Source: Limnephilus marmoratus (lineage: Eukaryota > Arthropoda > Insecta > Trichoptera > Limnephilidae). Taken from it: DNA of 64,000 nt. Below are positions 9,340 through 19,865 of the stretch, piece by piece. Position numbers and translations under genes: made by a program. How positions within the stretch are numbered: the first letter of the stretch is position 1; each line of letters starts with the position of its first letter. The stretch lies in contig OU862919.1 of assembly GCA_917880885.1 (NCBI GenBank), forward strand, positions 17,192,001 to 17,256,000, written 5' to 3'. Below the pieces are notes generated by a model. It did no database searches, was not told the DNA's origin, and saw only the letters and a list, made by a program, of their open reading frames with translations.

Positions 9340-9990
9340 TGAGGTTTGACTAGGTCTCGCCGGCGGATGCGTTTGTCCATCTACTGCGGACTCCAGATAC
9401 GAATATCTACAGCCTGTATGTCTGACGAATATCTACAGCGCATATGTTTAACTAATATCTACGAACTTCAGAGTGTTGATTAATATCTACAGAGCGTAGG
9501 TTGAACTAATATCTACAGAGCGTAGGTTGGACTAATCAGCTAAATGTGCCCAATAGTCCGATATTAGGGATTTTTACATACATACTTACATAAATTAAGT
9601 TTTTTAAACTGCATACGCAATATTAGGTTATTCCAATATGCTATACATAAATGCAAATCCAACCTCTGCCAGTGCTGTAGATATTCGTCAACACTTTGGT
9701 TCTCATAGATATTAATCAACAGTTTGAGCTGTAGATATTCGTCAACACTTTGATTCTCATAGATATTAGTTCGATTTTTTCAGTTTTTGGAATTCCTGTA
9801 GATATTAGTAGACGCCTCCTCTACTGCGTGGTGAACCGAATCGGGAGATACTGGTAGAGGGAGAATTTCTCTACCCATCTCCTTGGACCGCAGTGGGATG
9901 GATGAATTCATACGTCCGTCACTCTTGGACATATTGACCCCCAAATTCCGACTCACCCCTTATACCCTTTTCCTTTCCAAAAATTTCTTT
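9340..9990 (+). repeat. Dispersed repeat (GGTCTCGCCGGCGGATG family), split by an insertion
   Basis: The left part (9345-9388), with AGGTCTCGCCGGCGGATGCG, and the right part (9829-9990), with GGACATATTGACCCCC...TTATACCCTTTTCC, resemble the contiguous copies at 19866-20020 and 25389-25560. The insertion between them is 9389-9819. Confidence 0.55.
9389..9819. mobile_element. 431-bp non-autonomous DNA element with 9-bp TSD and mirrored motifs
   Basis: It is flanked by TCTACTGCG at 9380-9388 and 9820-9828. The left third (9394-9535) contains about six copies of TAATATCTACAG or close variants in units of about 29 bp. The right third (9680-9810) contains about five copies of the reverse complement CTGTAGATATT. 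The centre (9540-9670) is unique AT-rich DNA. Motifs inverted at the two ends are typical of transposase-binding subterminal repeats. A 9-bp duplication would fit a Mutator-like element and an 8-bp reading would fit hAT. There is no coding capacity. Confidence 0.65.
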
Positions 9991-10127
9991 GGGGAAGTGA
10001 AGCAAATGTAAAAAATCCCAAATCTTCGGTGTGTTTGCCCAGAAGGTTTAATTTGAAATCTGAAAGAATCATGCCAGAGCTTTAGAAGGTCTGAATTTCT
10101 TGGATATTAATGAGCCAATTTTACGTC

Positions 10128-13100
10128 TGATTTTTTATTTTTATTTATTTATTTTTTTTTTATATCAAACGTTTATTGATTATAGCATATAAAATATAAT
10201 GTACATTTAGATGATGTATTAATTTGCTTACATGTTCATATTCAAATATGTTAATACCACTCTTCCATGGAAGCGTTAGCTTGTGTCTGGAAGAGTAGTG
10301 TACATTTTTTAATGCTATATTTAAGTTCTTAAATTACAATGTGAATGTAAAAAACAATAAGTTGTAAGTTCGGTGATATGTAATTATAAGTATTTATCTA
10401 CTATCAAAACAATTTTACTGTTTGGATAATGTGTCCAGAATTATTGTAATTAGTTGCTAAAAACAATACAAAATTTAACTTATTTGAAGAATGGAGTATC
10501 ACTTGGAAACTGAGTTATAAGTAGATTAGATTAGTCGGAAACTGTTTTTTTTTTTTGAGATTATCTTTAAAATATTTTTTTACAGTGTTTATTAATTGGA
10601 TTTTATCATTAATTTTTCTAATTTCATCCGGTAATCGGTTGAAAATAAGTCTTCCTTGATAAGTATAATAATTTTGTGCAAAGGAAGTGTTAAATTTTGG
10701 GCATGAAAAAATATATTTATGTCTAGTACGGTTTTCAGTTATAAATTGATATTTTTCTTTTTCTTTTATAATTTGAATCAATGCATTTCTATTGTATAGA
10801 TCTTTGAAAAATGGTACTTGAAATTCCTTAAATAATTGATCCGTTGGGTAGTCAGAAGGTTTTTTTAATATGATTTTAATTATTAGCCTCTGCACAACTT
10901 CAATTGGGGAAAGATTAGTTTTGTATGCGGATCCTCAGCTAATGATAGCATATTGTAAAGTTGATTGAACCAAAGCGTAATATATTAGATATAAGTTTTT
11001 TACAGATAAAAAATTTCTGATTCTTAAAAATATATAAATCAATTTTCTAATTTTTTTTACAACTTGACAAATTTGTTCCTTCCATTTCAAATTTTTATCG
11101 ATAATGACTCCTAAATATTTGATTGTGTTTGTTGTTTTTAATATTGTGCAGTTTTGGATACAATAATTTTTACTATGTGTTTTGGAATTATCATGGATGA
11201 TGATGTCAATGTTTTTAGGGGTATCATTTTTGTGTATTGCAAATGGAATTACAAATGTTTTATCACCATTTAGTGATAGTAAATTTACGTCGAAGAAATT
11301 CTTTAAAATATTTATGTCTTCGGTGGCTTTAAATGTTACTTTTTCCCAAGTTTTATCGCTAATTATTAGTACCGTATCATCGGCGTATGAAGTAATTTGG
11401 CCATGTAGTGGTTGAAAAAAAATGTCATTAACATATATGGTGAAAAGGATTGGTCCGATTACTGTACCTTGAGGGATTCCAAAGTCTGATATTTCTTTAT
11501 CGCTATTAATCTGATTTATTTTTACGACTTGCGGTCGATTTTTTAGGTAGTTCGAAATCCATTTAATTGCATTGTCTTTTATACCTATATTGTTTAGTTT
11601 TTTTAGTAGAATCTCATGGGATATACTATCAAAAGCTTTTCTGAGATCAATAAATATACCGGCACATTTTTCACCTTTATCCAATGATTCATTGATGTAT
11701 GAGGTTACATTAGCAATAGCATCTTGTGTGCTGAGTGACTTTATAAAACCAAATTGGTTTTGGTGAAGAATTTTATTACTTTCTAGGAAACCGACCAATT
11801 GGTTTTTCACAATTTTTTCAAAAATCTTTCCAATGTTTGAGATTAGACAAATTGGGCGGTAGTTAGTTACTTGTTGAGGATCTCCAGATTTATAAATAGG
11901 TGAAATAATTGTATTTTTATAGTTTGTCGGAAATATTCCCTCTGTTAAACTTAAGTTTATCAAATGAGTAATTGGTTTCACCAAATGAATTTTCATGGAT
12001 TTTAGAAAATGTACTGTAATAAGGTCAAATCCGGGAGACGAACCTCCTTTCATGCCTTCTATTATTTTTAAAACTTCACTTTCTGAGGTTGTTTCAAATT
12101 TTGATAAATTATTTTGATTTTGTACATTTTCAGTCGTTTGTTTTTTCGGGTTAAAAGATTTATTGATATTTTTCGCAAGATTTTTTCCTACATTAGCAAA
12201 AAAAGATGCAAACGCACATTGTTTAGGTTGAATATTAGCATCTATTATTTTATTTTCATGTTCAATGTATTTTATTTTTTGTGTTTTTTTAGTGTTATCC
12301 ATGGCTAAGTTGACTGTTTTCCATATTTGTTTATTGTTATTGTCTGTAGAAAGTATTTTATTTTTGAAATAGTCTTCTTTATTTTTTTTGATACAGTTTG
12401 TTAATTTATTTTTAAATTTTTTGTAAAAAGTGTATGCTTTTTCATTTAGAGGATTTTTCAATGCTGTTTTATAAAGTTTTTCTTTATTTCTAATTGATAT
12501 TATAAGTCCTTGTGTTATCCAAGGCTTTAAAATTCTTAGTTTAGATTTAATGCGGACTGTAGTTTCAGTAGTTGAATTTTTTATGTGTTGAGACAATATA
12601 TTTTCAAAGTTTTTTGAGCAAGTCTCGGTATCATAACTATTTAACACGTTGTTCCATTGTTCATTTCTTAGTTTTTTGGATAAAATAGTCATATTTGTGT
12701 AGGATTTTGTCTTTGTTAGTTTAAATTTTTTATGTTTAATTTTGTTATCATAGAGAAGAATGCATGCATGGTGGTCAGTTATATTCGTTTTCCAAACAAT
12801 TGATTTGATTTTGTCGATATCTTTAATATTTATGTTAGTCCATATATGGTCTTAACAAGATGGAGTGTGATTTTTTATCTCTCTCGTATTTTTATTAATG
12901 CACGATATGAAGTTAAATTCAGTCATACAATTAATATAATCATTTTTGAAATTATTTTCTACGTTTTCATTAATGTTTAAATTGAAGTCTCCTGCAATAA
13001 AGCAAAGTTTATTACTAAATTTTAACAGTATGTGTTTAAATTCATTTACAAATGACGAGATATTCGAACCGTGTGTTCTGTAAACAGCTATTATGTGGTA

Positions 13101-13508
13101 GTTTGTTTTGTCGAGTTTTAATTGTATTTCAATACAGTTTACTAGGTGTATAGGATGTTCAGTTATTTTGACAATACTAAATTTATCGTGAATGAATATG
13201 ACGAGACCACTATTTTTATTGATGTTTATTTTGGTTGTAACATAATTATATTCTGGTAAATGATAGGTGGGTGATTCGTCATTAGTAAAAGTTTCTGATA
13301 ATATTATGATGTCAGGTTTTTTATTTAGATTGTTTAATTTTAGAATTAATTCATCCCAATTTCGTTCCATACTTCGTATATTACTATGAAAAATGAAAAT
13401 ATTATTGAGATTCTTTGAGATTATGTCATTACATGAATCGGTGTATACACACTCATATTCTTGTATTTTAAAATTATTTTCTAATTCATTAGCTATGAAG
13501 TCATCCAT
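10128..13508 (-). mobile_element. LINE (Jockey/CR1 group), minus strand, inactivated
   Basis: Related to the intact element at 3435-7265 but a distinct family. It comprises the ORF2 region (13508-10515), a 3' UTR of about 370 bp, and an A/TAAA-rich tail at about 10128-10157 (T-rich on the plus strand), with AATAAA nearby. The 5' limit is uncertain because the ORF start is fused to a related degenerate endonuclease segment. Confidence 0.85.
10515..13508 (-). pseudogene. LINE ORF2 with two in-frame stops (998 codons)
   Basis: The open segments 13508-12852, 12692-10935 and 10895-10515 are all in one frame, so the ORF is broken only by nonsense codons. The first is TAA at 12852-12854 (codon 219), where the endonuclease motif SCIDH is expected. 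The second is TGA at 10935-10937 (codon 858), where Trp of an ISWG-like motif is expected. The endonuclease shows NIRSMERNWDEL, LSETF, GDFNLNI and, past the first stop, TDHHA. The RT shows FIDLRKAFDSIS, FGIPQGTVIGP and SYADDTVL. Without stops the length (998) equals that of the 1002-residue intact relative. No indels are needed, so inactivation looks recent. The 3' 126 codons encode the usual C-terminal region. Confidence 0.92.
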
Positions 13509-14265
13509 TTAGTAAAAATATTAATGTGATATTGATTTCTTTTAAATATGTAGAGTATTTTCAAAGTAGAGTGTGACATAGAGTTAGTAATACAAATACG
13601 GATTTTATAATGTGTAGAGATTGTTGAAGAATGTTCCGGTTTTTTATTGATCATATATTGATTCATCACATCTTTATCATTACTAGCATAATCATTTACA
13701 ATATTTAAATGCATATCTCGTAAAATAATATTATTTATATTTCTAAAATTCAATAAAGCGTTTTTTGATTCTACTATAAATTGTTGTACTGTAGACTTAT
13801 GTGTAGGATAAATAGCAATATAATGCGATAATTTATTTACGTCTTTAAATTTTATATTATTTATTTTATATTTTATATTAAATTTTATATTAATTTTATA
13901 TTAATTTTAACATCATAATCATTAATTACTTCATTAATATTGAGAACATTATACTGGTTGGAAATAGATATTCCAATATCAGAGTTTTTGTTTATTCTTA
14001 TTATTGTTACCTGGTACCCTGGAATGGAGTAATTAGTTTCGCCAGTAGAGTAGGTCTTTGTAAACCCAATCAAGCCCGGGAAAAAAAATTTTTCTTTTAA
14101 AGATATTATTAATTTTTCAAAAAAAATTTTTACGCTTTTAATATTTTTATGAAATTGAGTAAATCTTTTTTGAGTGCAAATAAAATAGAAATCTCTTATA
14201 GAGTGATATAAGTTTTCTTCAATACATATTTTTTTATCTAATGCGTTACATAAAAAATCATTCAT
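13509..14265 (-). pseudogene. Degenerate second LINE endonuclease domain, directly upstream
   Basis: Minus-strand segment 14265-13885 (126 codons) resembles the first part of the endonuclease at 13508: FHKNIKSVKIFFEKLI aligns with FHSNIRSMERNWDELI, and IRINKNSDIGISI aligns with ININKNSGLVIFI. The next segment (about 13850-13500) resembles the following part: IAIYPTHKSTVQQFI aligns with IAVYRTHGSNISSFV, and IILRDMHLNIV replaces the GDFNLNI motif. Catalytic residues are lost (Glu of LSETF, Gly-Asp of GDFN) and a stop and gap separate the pieces. It ends exactly where the better preserved ORF2 begins. Confidence 0.7.
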
Positions 14266-14603
14266 TGTTAATTTATAGATAAGAGTTTGAGGAAATGAAA
14301 ATTTACAATATTTATTCGTAGTTTTTAAAATAATAGTTCGATGTTTTTAAAATAATCATTTCAATTCTACTAGTAAATATTATTACAACTCTTGTAACAA
14401 GACAACATCGGCCACTGGAACTAAGTGACATCCACACTTGGATAATGATGTTTGAGGCTGATACAAGTGGGAAAGATAAATAAGAAAATAAAATTTGGTA
14501 GTACCTCTGCCAATTACGACGTTATTACTAGATGTAGCTAAAGCCATTTCAAGCAAGGCATCGATTGTTACTGATGTACTCGAACTTTCTACGAAACAAT
14601 ATA
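14266..14603. other. No gene recognised
   Basis: AT-rich flank of the LINE remnants. The last four bases (TATA, 14600-14603) are the apparent TSD of the adjacent MITE. Confidence 0.5.
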
Positions 14604-14917
14604 CAAGGTGTTATGGGACGTACTTGACTTACTTTAACCAGTGATACCTGACAATGTAAATAAAATTTAGTTTTCGGTGACATTTTTGAGTTTTTTTTCT
14701 ACAAACCCAAAAAAAGTAGGTATTGAACAGTTGGGGGCGGGTAAGAGGCTGGGCGGTTACTCGGCTGAGTGACCAATGACAACATGCGGAAGATTTTTTT
14801 TATTTGATTTTGAAAAAAACTCATCGAAAAAGTCAAACAACATTTCATTTACGACTATATTTTTTACTCCAAATAATGTCACGAATCACTGTTTAAAGTA
14901 TGTCCCTTAACAACCTG
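14604..14917. mobile_element. 314-bp MITE with imperfect terminal inverted repeats
   Basis: The left end CAAGGTGTTATGGGACGTAC pairs with the complement of the right end GTATGTCCCTTAACAACCTG over about 24 bp with a few mismatches. TATA flanks both ends (14600-14603 and 14918-14921). No coding capacity. Superfamily not assigned. Confidence 0.6.
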
Positions 14918-14921
14918 TATA

Positions 14922-15558
14922 ATTTTATTTAAGTTTAAGTTTAAAGAAAGTTCTATTTATATTAGCCACTATAAAATGGAATATTTTATGACATATAATC
15001 TCGCCATAAAGTTAAGCATTTTCGCAAATCAGATCTTGTCAGTATCCTAGAAATCGCTGCAGCTAAATTGCTAAATAGCATATATGGAGCAGCCACTAAA
15101 TTGGATGATCAACCAACAAAGGAGAAGAAGTAGGTACATACTGAAGTGGGCAAGGCGAGAGAGAAGGAGGTTGAGTAAGAAAGATGGACAGTGCTAAGAA
15201 CCGGTTGGACGGGTCAAGGGAACAGTATGCCGCCTCACATATTGGCAAGCCGACTGAAGTCTCCCTTTGTGCTACAAACATGTTGGTGTTTATTGCAATC
15301 TGCATTTCTTTCGGATATAAAGACAAAAAGAAAGTCACAGATGAATATAATATGATATCCAAGGATAAAATGGTAACTGGAATGTAATGTGCTGTTGTAG
15401 AAAAACATAAATTATTATTTATTGATGCCACTGAAATGCGCAAGCATTGGCGTGCTTTGTTTTTCATATAATTTTTCAAATCATGAAAACCCAACATCTT
15501 ACGAGCAGGTATTCCTGCAGCAGGTGATCTCTGTTGGATGTTGCGCAATTTCTACTCG
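14922..15558. other. No gene recognised
   Basis: Overlapping ORFs of 67 codons (15184-15387, +) and 150 codons (15548-15096, -) occur. Neither has a recognisable motif and I do not support either as a gene. Confidence 0.45.
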
Positions 15559-15705
15559 GGTGGGTTTCTTCATTTACCGAGAATGCTAAATGCAATGCTA
15601 ATTGTAAAAGTAAACGATCGAAATTTAAAAATTTCTATGCATTTCACCGTTTACTTTTACAATTAGCATTGCATTTAGCATTCTTGGTAAATGAAGAAAC
15701 CCACC
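15559..15705. repeat. Long hairpin: 58-bp inverted repeat, 31-bp spacer
   Basis: The left arm 15559-15616 (GGTGGGTTTCTTCATTTACC...) and right arm 15648-15705 are reverse complements with one visible mismatch. This could be a foldback MITE or, if transcribed, a long stem-loop. No clear TSD was found. Confidence 0.85.
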
Positions 15706-16429
15706 ATTATGTAGCTGTCAAAATTCACTATTTTATCGAAATTTATAAAATTCTGAACTATTCAAAACTGTGTTGTCACATTTTAACTGCGATTATTTTT
15801 AAACGGGCAACTTTATAAACAAAAAACAGTAAAAGTAGGTGCCTACTCAAAACTCAAAACCAAAGTCACTTCCCCTTCTTTTGTAAAAAATACTAACCTT
15901 AGAAATCTGAACAATTTTCGGGCTATTTTCCAAAGTTGATAACTTTGCGGCTTATTTTGACGCATGGTAAATTATTGTGTGAATCTTCACGAATCAAACA
16001 ACTAACTTGAAGAGAAAAAACGTTTACGGGACGAAGCGTTCAGGGCAGGTTGCGTCTTAAACATAGACATTTAAAGTAGGAAAATTTCCCAGGGTAGAAC
16101 GATTATGACACGAAATATTATCAGAAATCTTGTGGTAGGTACAGGGTTTTAACCAAGACGAGCTGCCCACACTGCTAAAAAGGAGCAAGACCTAAATAAC
16201 CACATAATAATTACTAAAAAACGAATTAAAAATAATATTTCTGTTACATACCGATATTATTTGTACTTTTATATTCTAACTACATTTTCTTATTTGCGAT
16301 CATTAAAAAAAGGAATTTATAATTTTTCAAATGATTACAGAAAATGTGTTATTTTTAACAGTTTATTGGATATTTCAGAGCTCTATAGCTGTGTGATAAA
16401 TGATATTGTGATTTGAAATATTTACTACA
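15706..16429. other. No gene recognised
   Basis: AT-rich unique-looking DNA without ORFs of note. Confidence 0.5.
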
Positions 16430-16632
16430 TAAGCAGGCCATTTGCCTCCTATTCTCTTTCGCGCAGTCAATCAATCTACTTCCGAGAAAAAAACAACACA
16501 AAATACATCGACGTTTGAAAGGAAATATGGCTAAAGTGCCAAACAAGTATGACATTGCAGATGAATTTACACAATAAGCTTTTTGTTTGTTTGTGCATGT
16601 GTTCATTAAATAAAGTTTTCTAGAGTTTCCCA
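16430..16632 (+). pseudogene. Left arm of an inverted duplication of a gene-like 3' end
   Basis: A short plus-strand frame reads RKKQHKIHRRLKGNMAKV, then PNKYDIADEFTQ and a TAA stop at about 16574. It is followed by a GT-rich stretch and TTAAATAAAG at about 16605-16615, like a 3' UTR with a poly(A) signal. The same C-terminus in diverged form (RRWKGRMTKAPYSGKIKDESTQ, stop) lies in opposite orientation in the right arm. I do not recognise the protein. Conservation of frame, stop and downstream sequence in both arms suggests a real coding end. Confidence 0.45.
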
Positions 16633-16704
16633 AGTATTCTGGGAAACTCTAGAAAAGTTGATTTGCTGAACACAAGCACAAACAAACAATGTAGCTTATT
16701 GTGT
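16569..16704. repeat. Core of the inverted duplication (palindrome centred at 16636)
   Basis: Left arm 16569-16632 and right arm 16640-16704 are imperfect reverse complements with a 7-base centre (AGTATTC). The innermost 12 bp (TAGAGTTTCCCA) and its complement are exact. Confidence 0.8.
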
Positions 16705-17129
16705 ATAGTGTAGGACACGATATCAGGATGAGTTTGTATGAGGTACTCAAATATTGAAATGAGGTGTTGAGGTGTCCCACCTCATTTGAGGTGAGGTGTT
16801 ACAAAATATTTTCGCTTACGGGGGGAGGGGGGGGGGGGGGGGGGGTGGCTGGTTTTTTTCCTTCAGCTTGATTTTCTTGGTTCAGAGGTGTTGGTTTTCT
16901 AATAAATACCGGGGTGGCGGTACCCATACCCGCCTCCCGTTTCTGTTATTTTTGTAATACGAAAAATGGATATCAAAAAGGCCTACCCCCTCCCCACCTT
17001 CACCACCTCTGATCCCCTCCCTGCACCCCCCCCTCTGATCCCCCCCCTTCACCCCCCCTCTTATCCCTTCCCCTCCTCAGCAACCCCCTCCACCTCATTT
17101 CAACACTGCCTCATCCTCCCTCCCTTGGC

Positions 17130-17490
17130 TGTTGGGGCTCTTGTGCGGTATTTACATAATATATAACAATAATTTAAAATAAAAATATATTAAAAAAAAA
17201 TATTTTTTTGGCACAGTTAATACTGTTGTGCGGTATTCACTTATCAATACATAATTTACAATAAAAAATATTTAGGATAAAAAAAAAATTTAAGCAGTTG
17301 GGACTCTTGTGCTCATAAATTATTGTTATGTGTATTCACATAACAATAATTTACAACAACAAAAATATTTTAAAAAATATCTTTTTTCGAGCAGTTGGTA
17401 CTCTTGTGCGGTATTCACTTAACAATAATTTAGAATAAAAAAATAAAAAATAAAAATTTCGGAGCAGTTGGGACGCTTCTGCAGTATTCA
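17130..17490. repeat. Tandem repeat of about 70-100 bp units inside hAT copy A
   Basis: About five units begin with GCAGTTGGGACTCTTGTGCG or variants, followed by GTATTCACATAACAATAATTT and an A-rich stretch. The array is longer in copy B (57440-57930). A lone unit lies just left of the LTR array at 28217-28256. Confidence 0.75.
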
Positions 17491-17559
17491 CAATATATGA
17501 ATTGGCTTACCCCATCACCACCTCACGGTTCTAATACAAAAATGTCATAGAATATACAA

Positions 17560-17800
17560 ACACTTCACGCCTCACCACCTCATACATTTGTCCCAAACTA
17601 TGCGTGACATGACATGTAGTTTAATACATCAACCACCTCACACCTCACCTCATATTTGTCCCATACGTGACAACGTGACATGACATGTAGTCCAATACAC
17701 CAACCACCTCACATCTCACCTCATATTTGTCCCGTACATGACATAAATGTAGTCCAACAAAACAAACCACCTCACACCTCATGTTTGTCCCTCCTTCATA
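17560..17800. repeat. Subterminal tandem repeats (CACCTCA...TTTGTCCC) of hAT copy A
   Basis: Roughly four units of about 65 bp with the pattern ACCACCTCACACCTCACCTC, TTTGTCCC, GTGACATGACATGTAGT and AATACA-CAAC. The equivalent array in copy B is at about 58000-58230. Confidence 0.75.
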
Positions 17801-17937
17801 TTTGTCCCCCCTTCATATTTGTAGTAATACAAAGAAAAAGAGTTGGTACAAATACATATTGTGAGGTGGGGGGACATTTTGTTTGTATGGGACATTTGAG
17901 GTGCCTCTTGTATGAGGTACTCAACACTAATTGTGTA

Positions 17938-18015
17938 GATTCATCTTTAATTTTACCGCTGTATGGAGCTTTAGTCATTCTTCCTTTCCAACGTCGACAT
18001 GATGCTTTCCTTCTT
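17938..18015 (-). pseudogene. Right arm of the inverted duplication, displaced by hAT copy A
   Basis: The minus strand reads RRWKGRMTKAPYSGKIKDESTQ into the ACACAAT that precedes the TSD, and continues across the hAT insertion into 16697-16640. Removing the hAT element and one TSD joins the arm to the palindrome core. Confidence 0.5.
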
Positions 18016-19137
18016 TACATATTAGTAGAATTAAGTTTTCTGGTTTCACAACTTTTCAGCAACTAATTTGTCAGCTGTGCTTACATTTATTCCTGTTCTC
18101 CAGCTTTGTAACATACACTCAGAATAATTCGCTTCGTATAGTACAACTATGTATTTATTTGACGTTGGTATTTTTTGCTGGAGGTATTTGACCCTGGGCG
18201 TGTTCGTGGTCGGGACGCGATCTCAATCCCCGGCTCGAGCAGACCAGCAGACTGCTGTAACCTGTTGTAATGCAGACTCAACCACACCACCGAACCACAA
18301 ACTGTGTTCCTGCTCGCAATATTAATGCAACTTTGTCTTTGTAATATTATGTAAATCTGCTTCGTTTTATAAATGAATGTCAATAACCGAATCAATATCA
18401 CAATTTTTTGAAGTGAAACTTCTTTATCACCGTTGTGATTTGAAACGCGATGAAACGGAAACGGGTGACACTAAAAAGAGGCAAACACACACATCTATAG
18501 GATTTAGCCTGCGAGAGAATGCGTCAGAATGAAACCTTACCTACGTACAGTACCTACGTCGCGTCGCGCTCTGTCAAGCTGCGCGCATTGACCGCTTTGA
18601 TTATGAGCTCACTTTTCAAGGGTCCTATTGGTTGAGATTGTGTGGGTGAAGGTTTTACTTCTACCCCGTCTGAAGGCATTATAAAACTGTTCAGAAAGCG
18701 AAACAGCTGTCACGTGTGGTAATAATTACATAGCAGAACTTGTTTATAAATAAACTGTTTTTATAAATTGAATAATAGTATTATTTAATATATTGAAAAA
18801 ATAAAAATTAAAATGGAGTTCTACAAATTAAATTTGATAACAATAAATAGATTCATCACAATATAACTATGGGTATGGATTTACAATCCTTGATTCATTC
18901 GAATTCGTACATTATCTCATAAATATTCATCTTGGATTTGTAGAAAAGTCAATAGATGTCGCATATTAAATAAAAATGGATTAATTTATACAAGCCACTA
19001 TCCAGAAAACATTTAGTTCCGCTTGAATCTTGCAATCATACATAGAGATAGCAGCCAATAAAAATATGCATTAAGAAAATGAAGATAATGTTGGTAATTC
19101 TTTGTCGTGAGTTAAATATGACCGAATCGGATAGGGA
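18016..19137. other. No gene recognised
   Basis: Intergenic sequence with a somewhat GC-richer patch at 18170-18300 and a CG-containing patch at 18540-18600. No ORF with a recognisable motif. Confidence 0.5.
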
Positions 19138-19175
19138 TACATTAGCTCAGTTGGTAGAGCACTGACCCGGCAGGA
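19138..19175 (+). repeat. tRNA-like 5' half (A box)
   Basis: TTAGCTCAGTTGGTAGAGCA is a textbook tRNA D-arm/A-box, followed by CTGACCCGGCAGG. No B box follows, so this is a truncated tRNA or tRNA-derived SINE head. A related fuller copy is at 55479-55551. Confidence 0.6.
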
Positions 19176-19865
19176 CACAGTTCTCTATTGTTTTGTATGT
19201 TCTTGTCAATTGACATCTATACCTGTATTTTCTCCTTAAGATGAATATACACGTGAAATCCTATTTAGATACTATTTTGATTAATCTTTACGACGAATCG
19301 GCTTACAGTATGAACATCAAAAAATATGCTACGGATAAATCGAAGCTTTTACTAGCTTTTCTATGTATTGGAATTACAATAAAATTATTATTTACGTAAC
19401 AAAAAATATAAGCGAAAACCACCAAAAAAATGTTTTTTCATGACTTAACTATGAAGTAATACAAGAAAGAATTTTTAAAAAATACCCCTTTATGGCTAAG
19501 ACTATTTTCGAGGTTTTCCGTGTTCTAACATATTTTCGTTCTTATAAAATTATGCAGAAAATAAATAAAAACCACTTTTTCGCTTACTTGCCTCGTGCAA
19601 AAAGACGTTCGATTTTAAAATTTTGCAGGCATGAGATTCGAAATATTTCTAGCGTTTATATTCCTCTTAACAAAAAAAAACCTTACGTTACATTGCAAAC
19701 GTTATTTTATATCTACTAAGTATTTATTGTTATGAATTTTAATTTGTAGTGCTACATACTATTTTTAGCTTTTTCTTTAAATATTCAATAATAATTAAAT
19801 TTGGGAAGCGGAGAAGGGTTCTGACAACCCTGGAACCATTAATTAGATCGCTGCGTTTGGTGACT
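19176..19865. other. No gene recognised
   Basis: AT-rich. A 75-codon ORF at 19492-19719 has no recognisable domain. Confidence 0.5.

Larger units (their letters stand above)
16706..17929. mobile_element. hAT-like non-autonomous element, copy A (TSD ATTGTGTA)
   Basis: The 1224-bp element is flanked by ATTGTGTA at 16698-16705 and 17930-17937. The ends are TAGTGTAGG... and ...CTCAACACTA, giving a short TIR like (C/T)AGTGTTG. The left subterminal region is rich in GAGGTG and the right in CACCTC, as expected for hAT transposase-binding repeats. The interior has the GGTGTTGG module, a CT-rich block and two tandem arrays. No transposase is encoded. Copy B at 57050-58375 has the same order. Confidence 0.85.

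Noticed and set aside
9421..9440. CTGACGA at 9422 as another hammerhead core
   Set aside because: No GAAA box or stem II follows. It is one variant of the TAATATCTACAG motif array.
15096..15548. 150-codon minus ORF as a gene
   Set aside because: It has no recognisable domain and overlaps an equally open plus-strand ORF.
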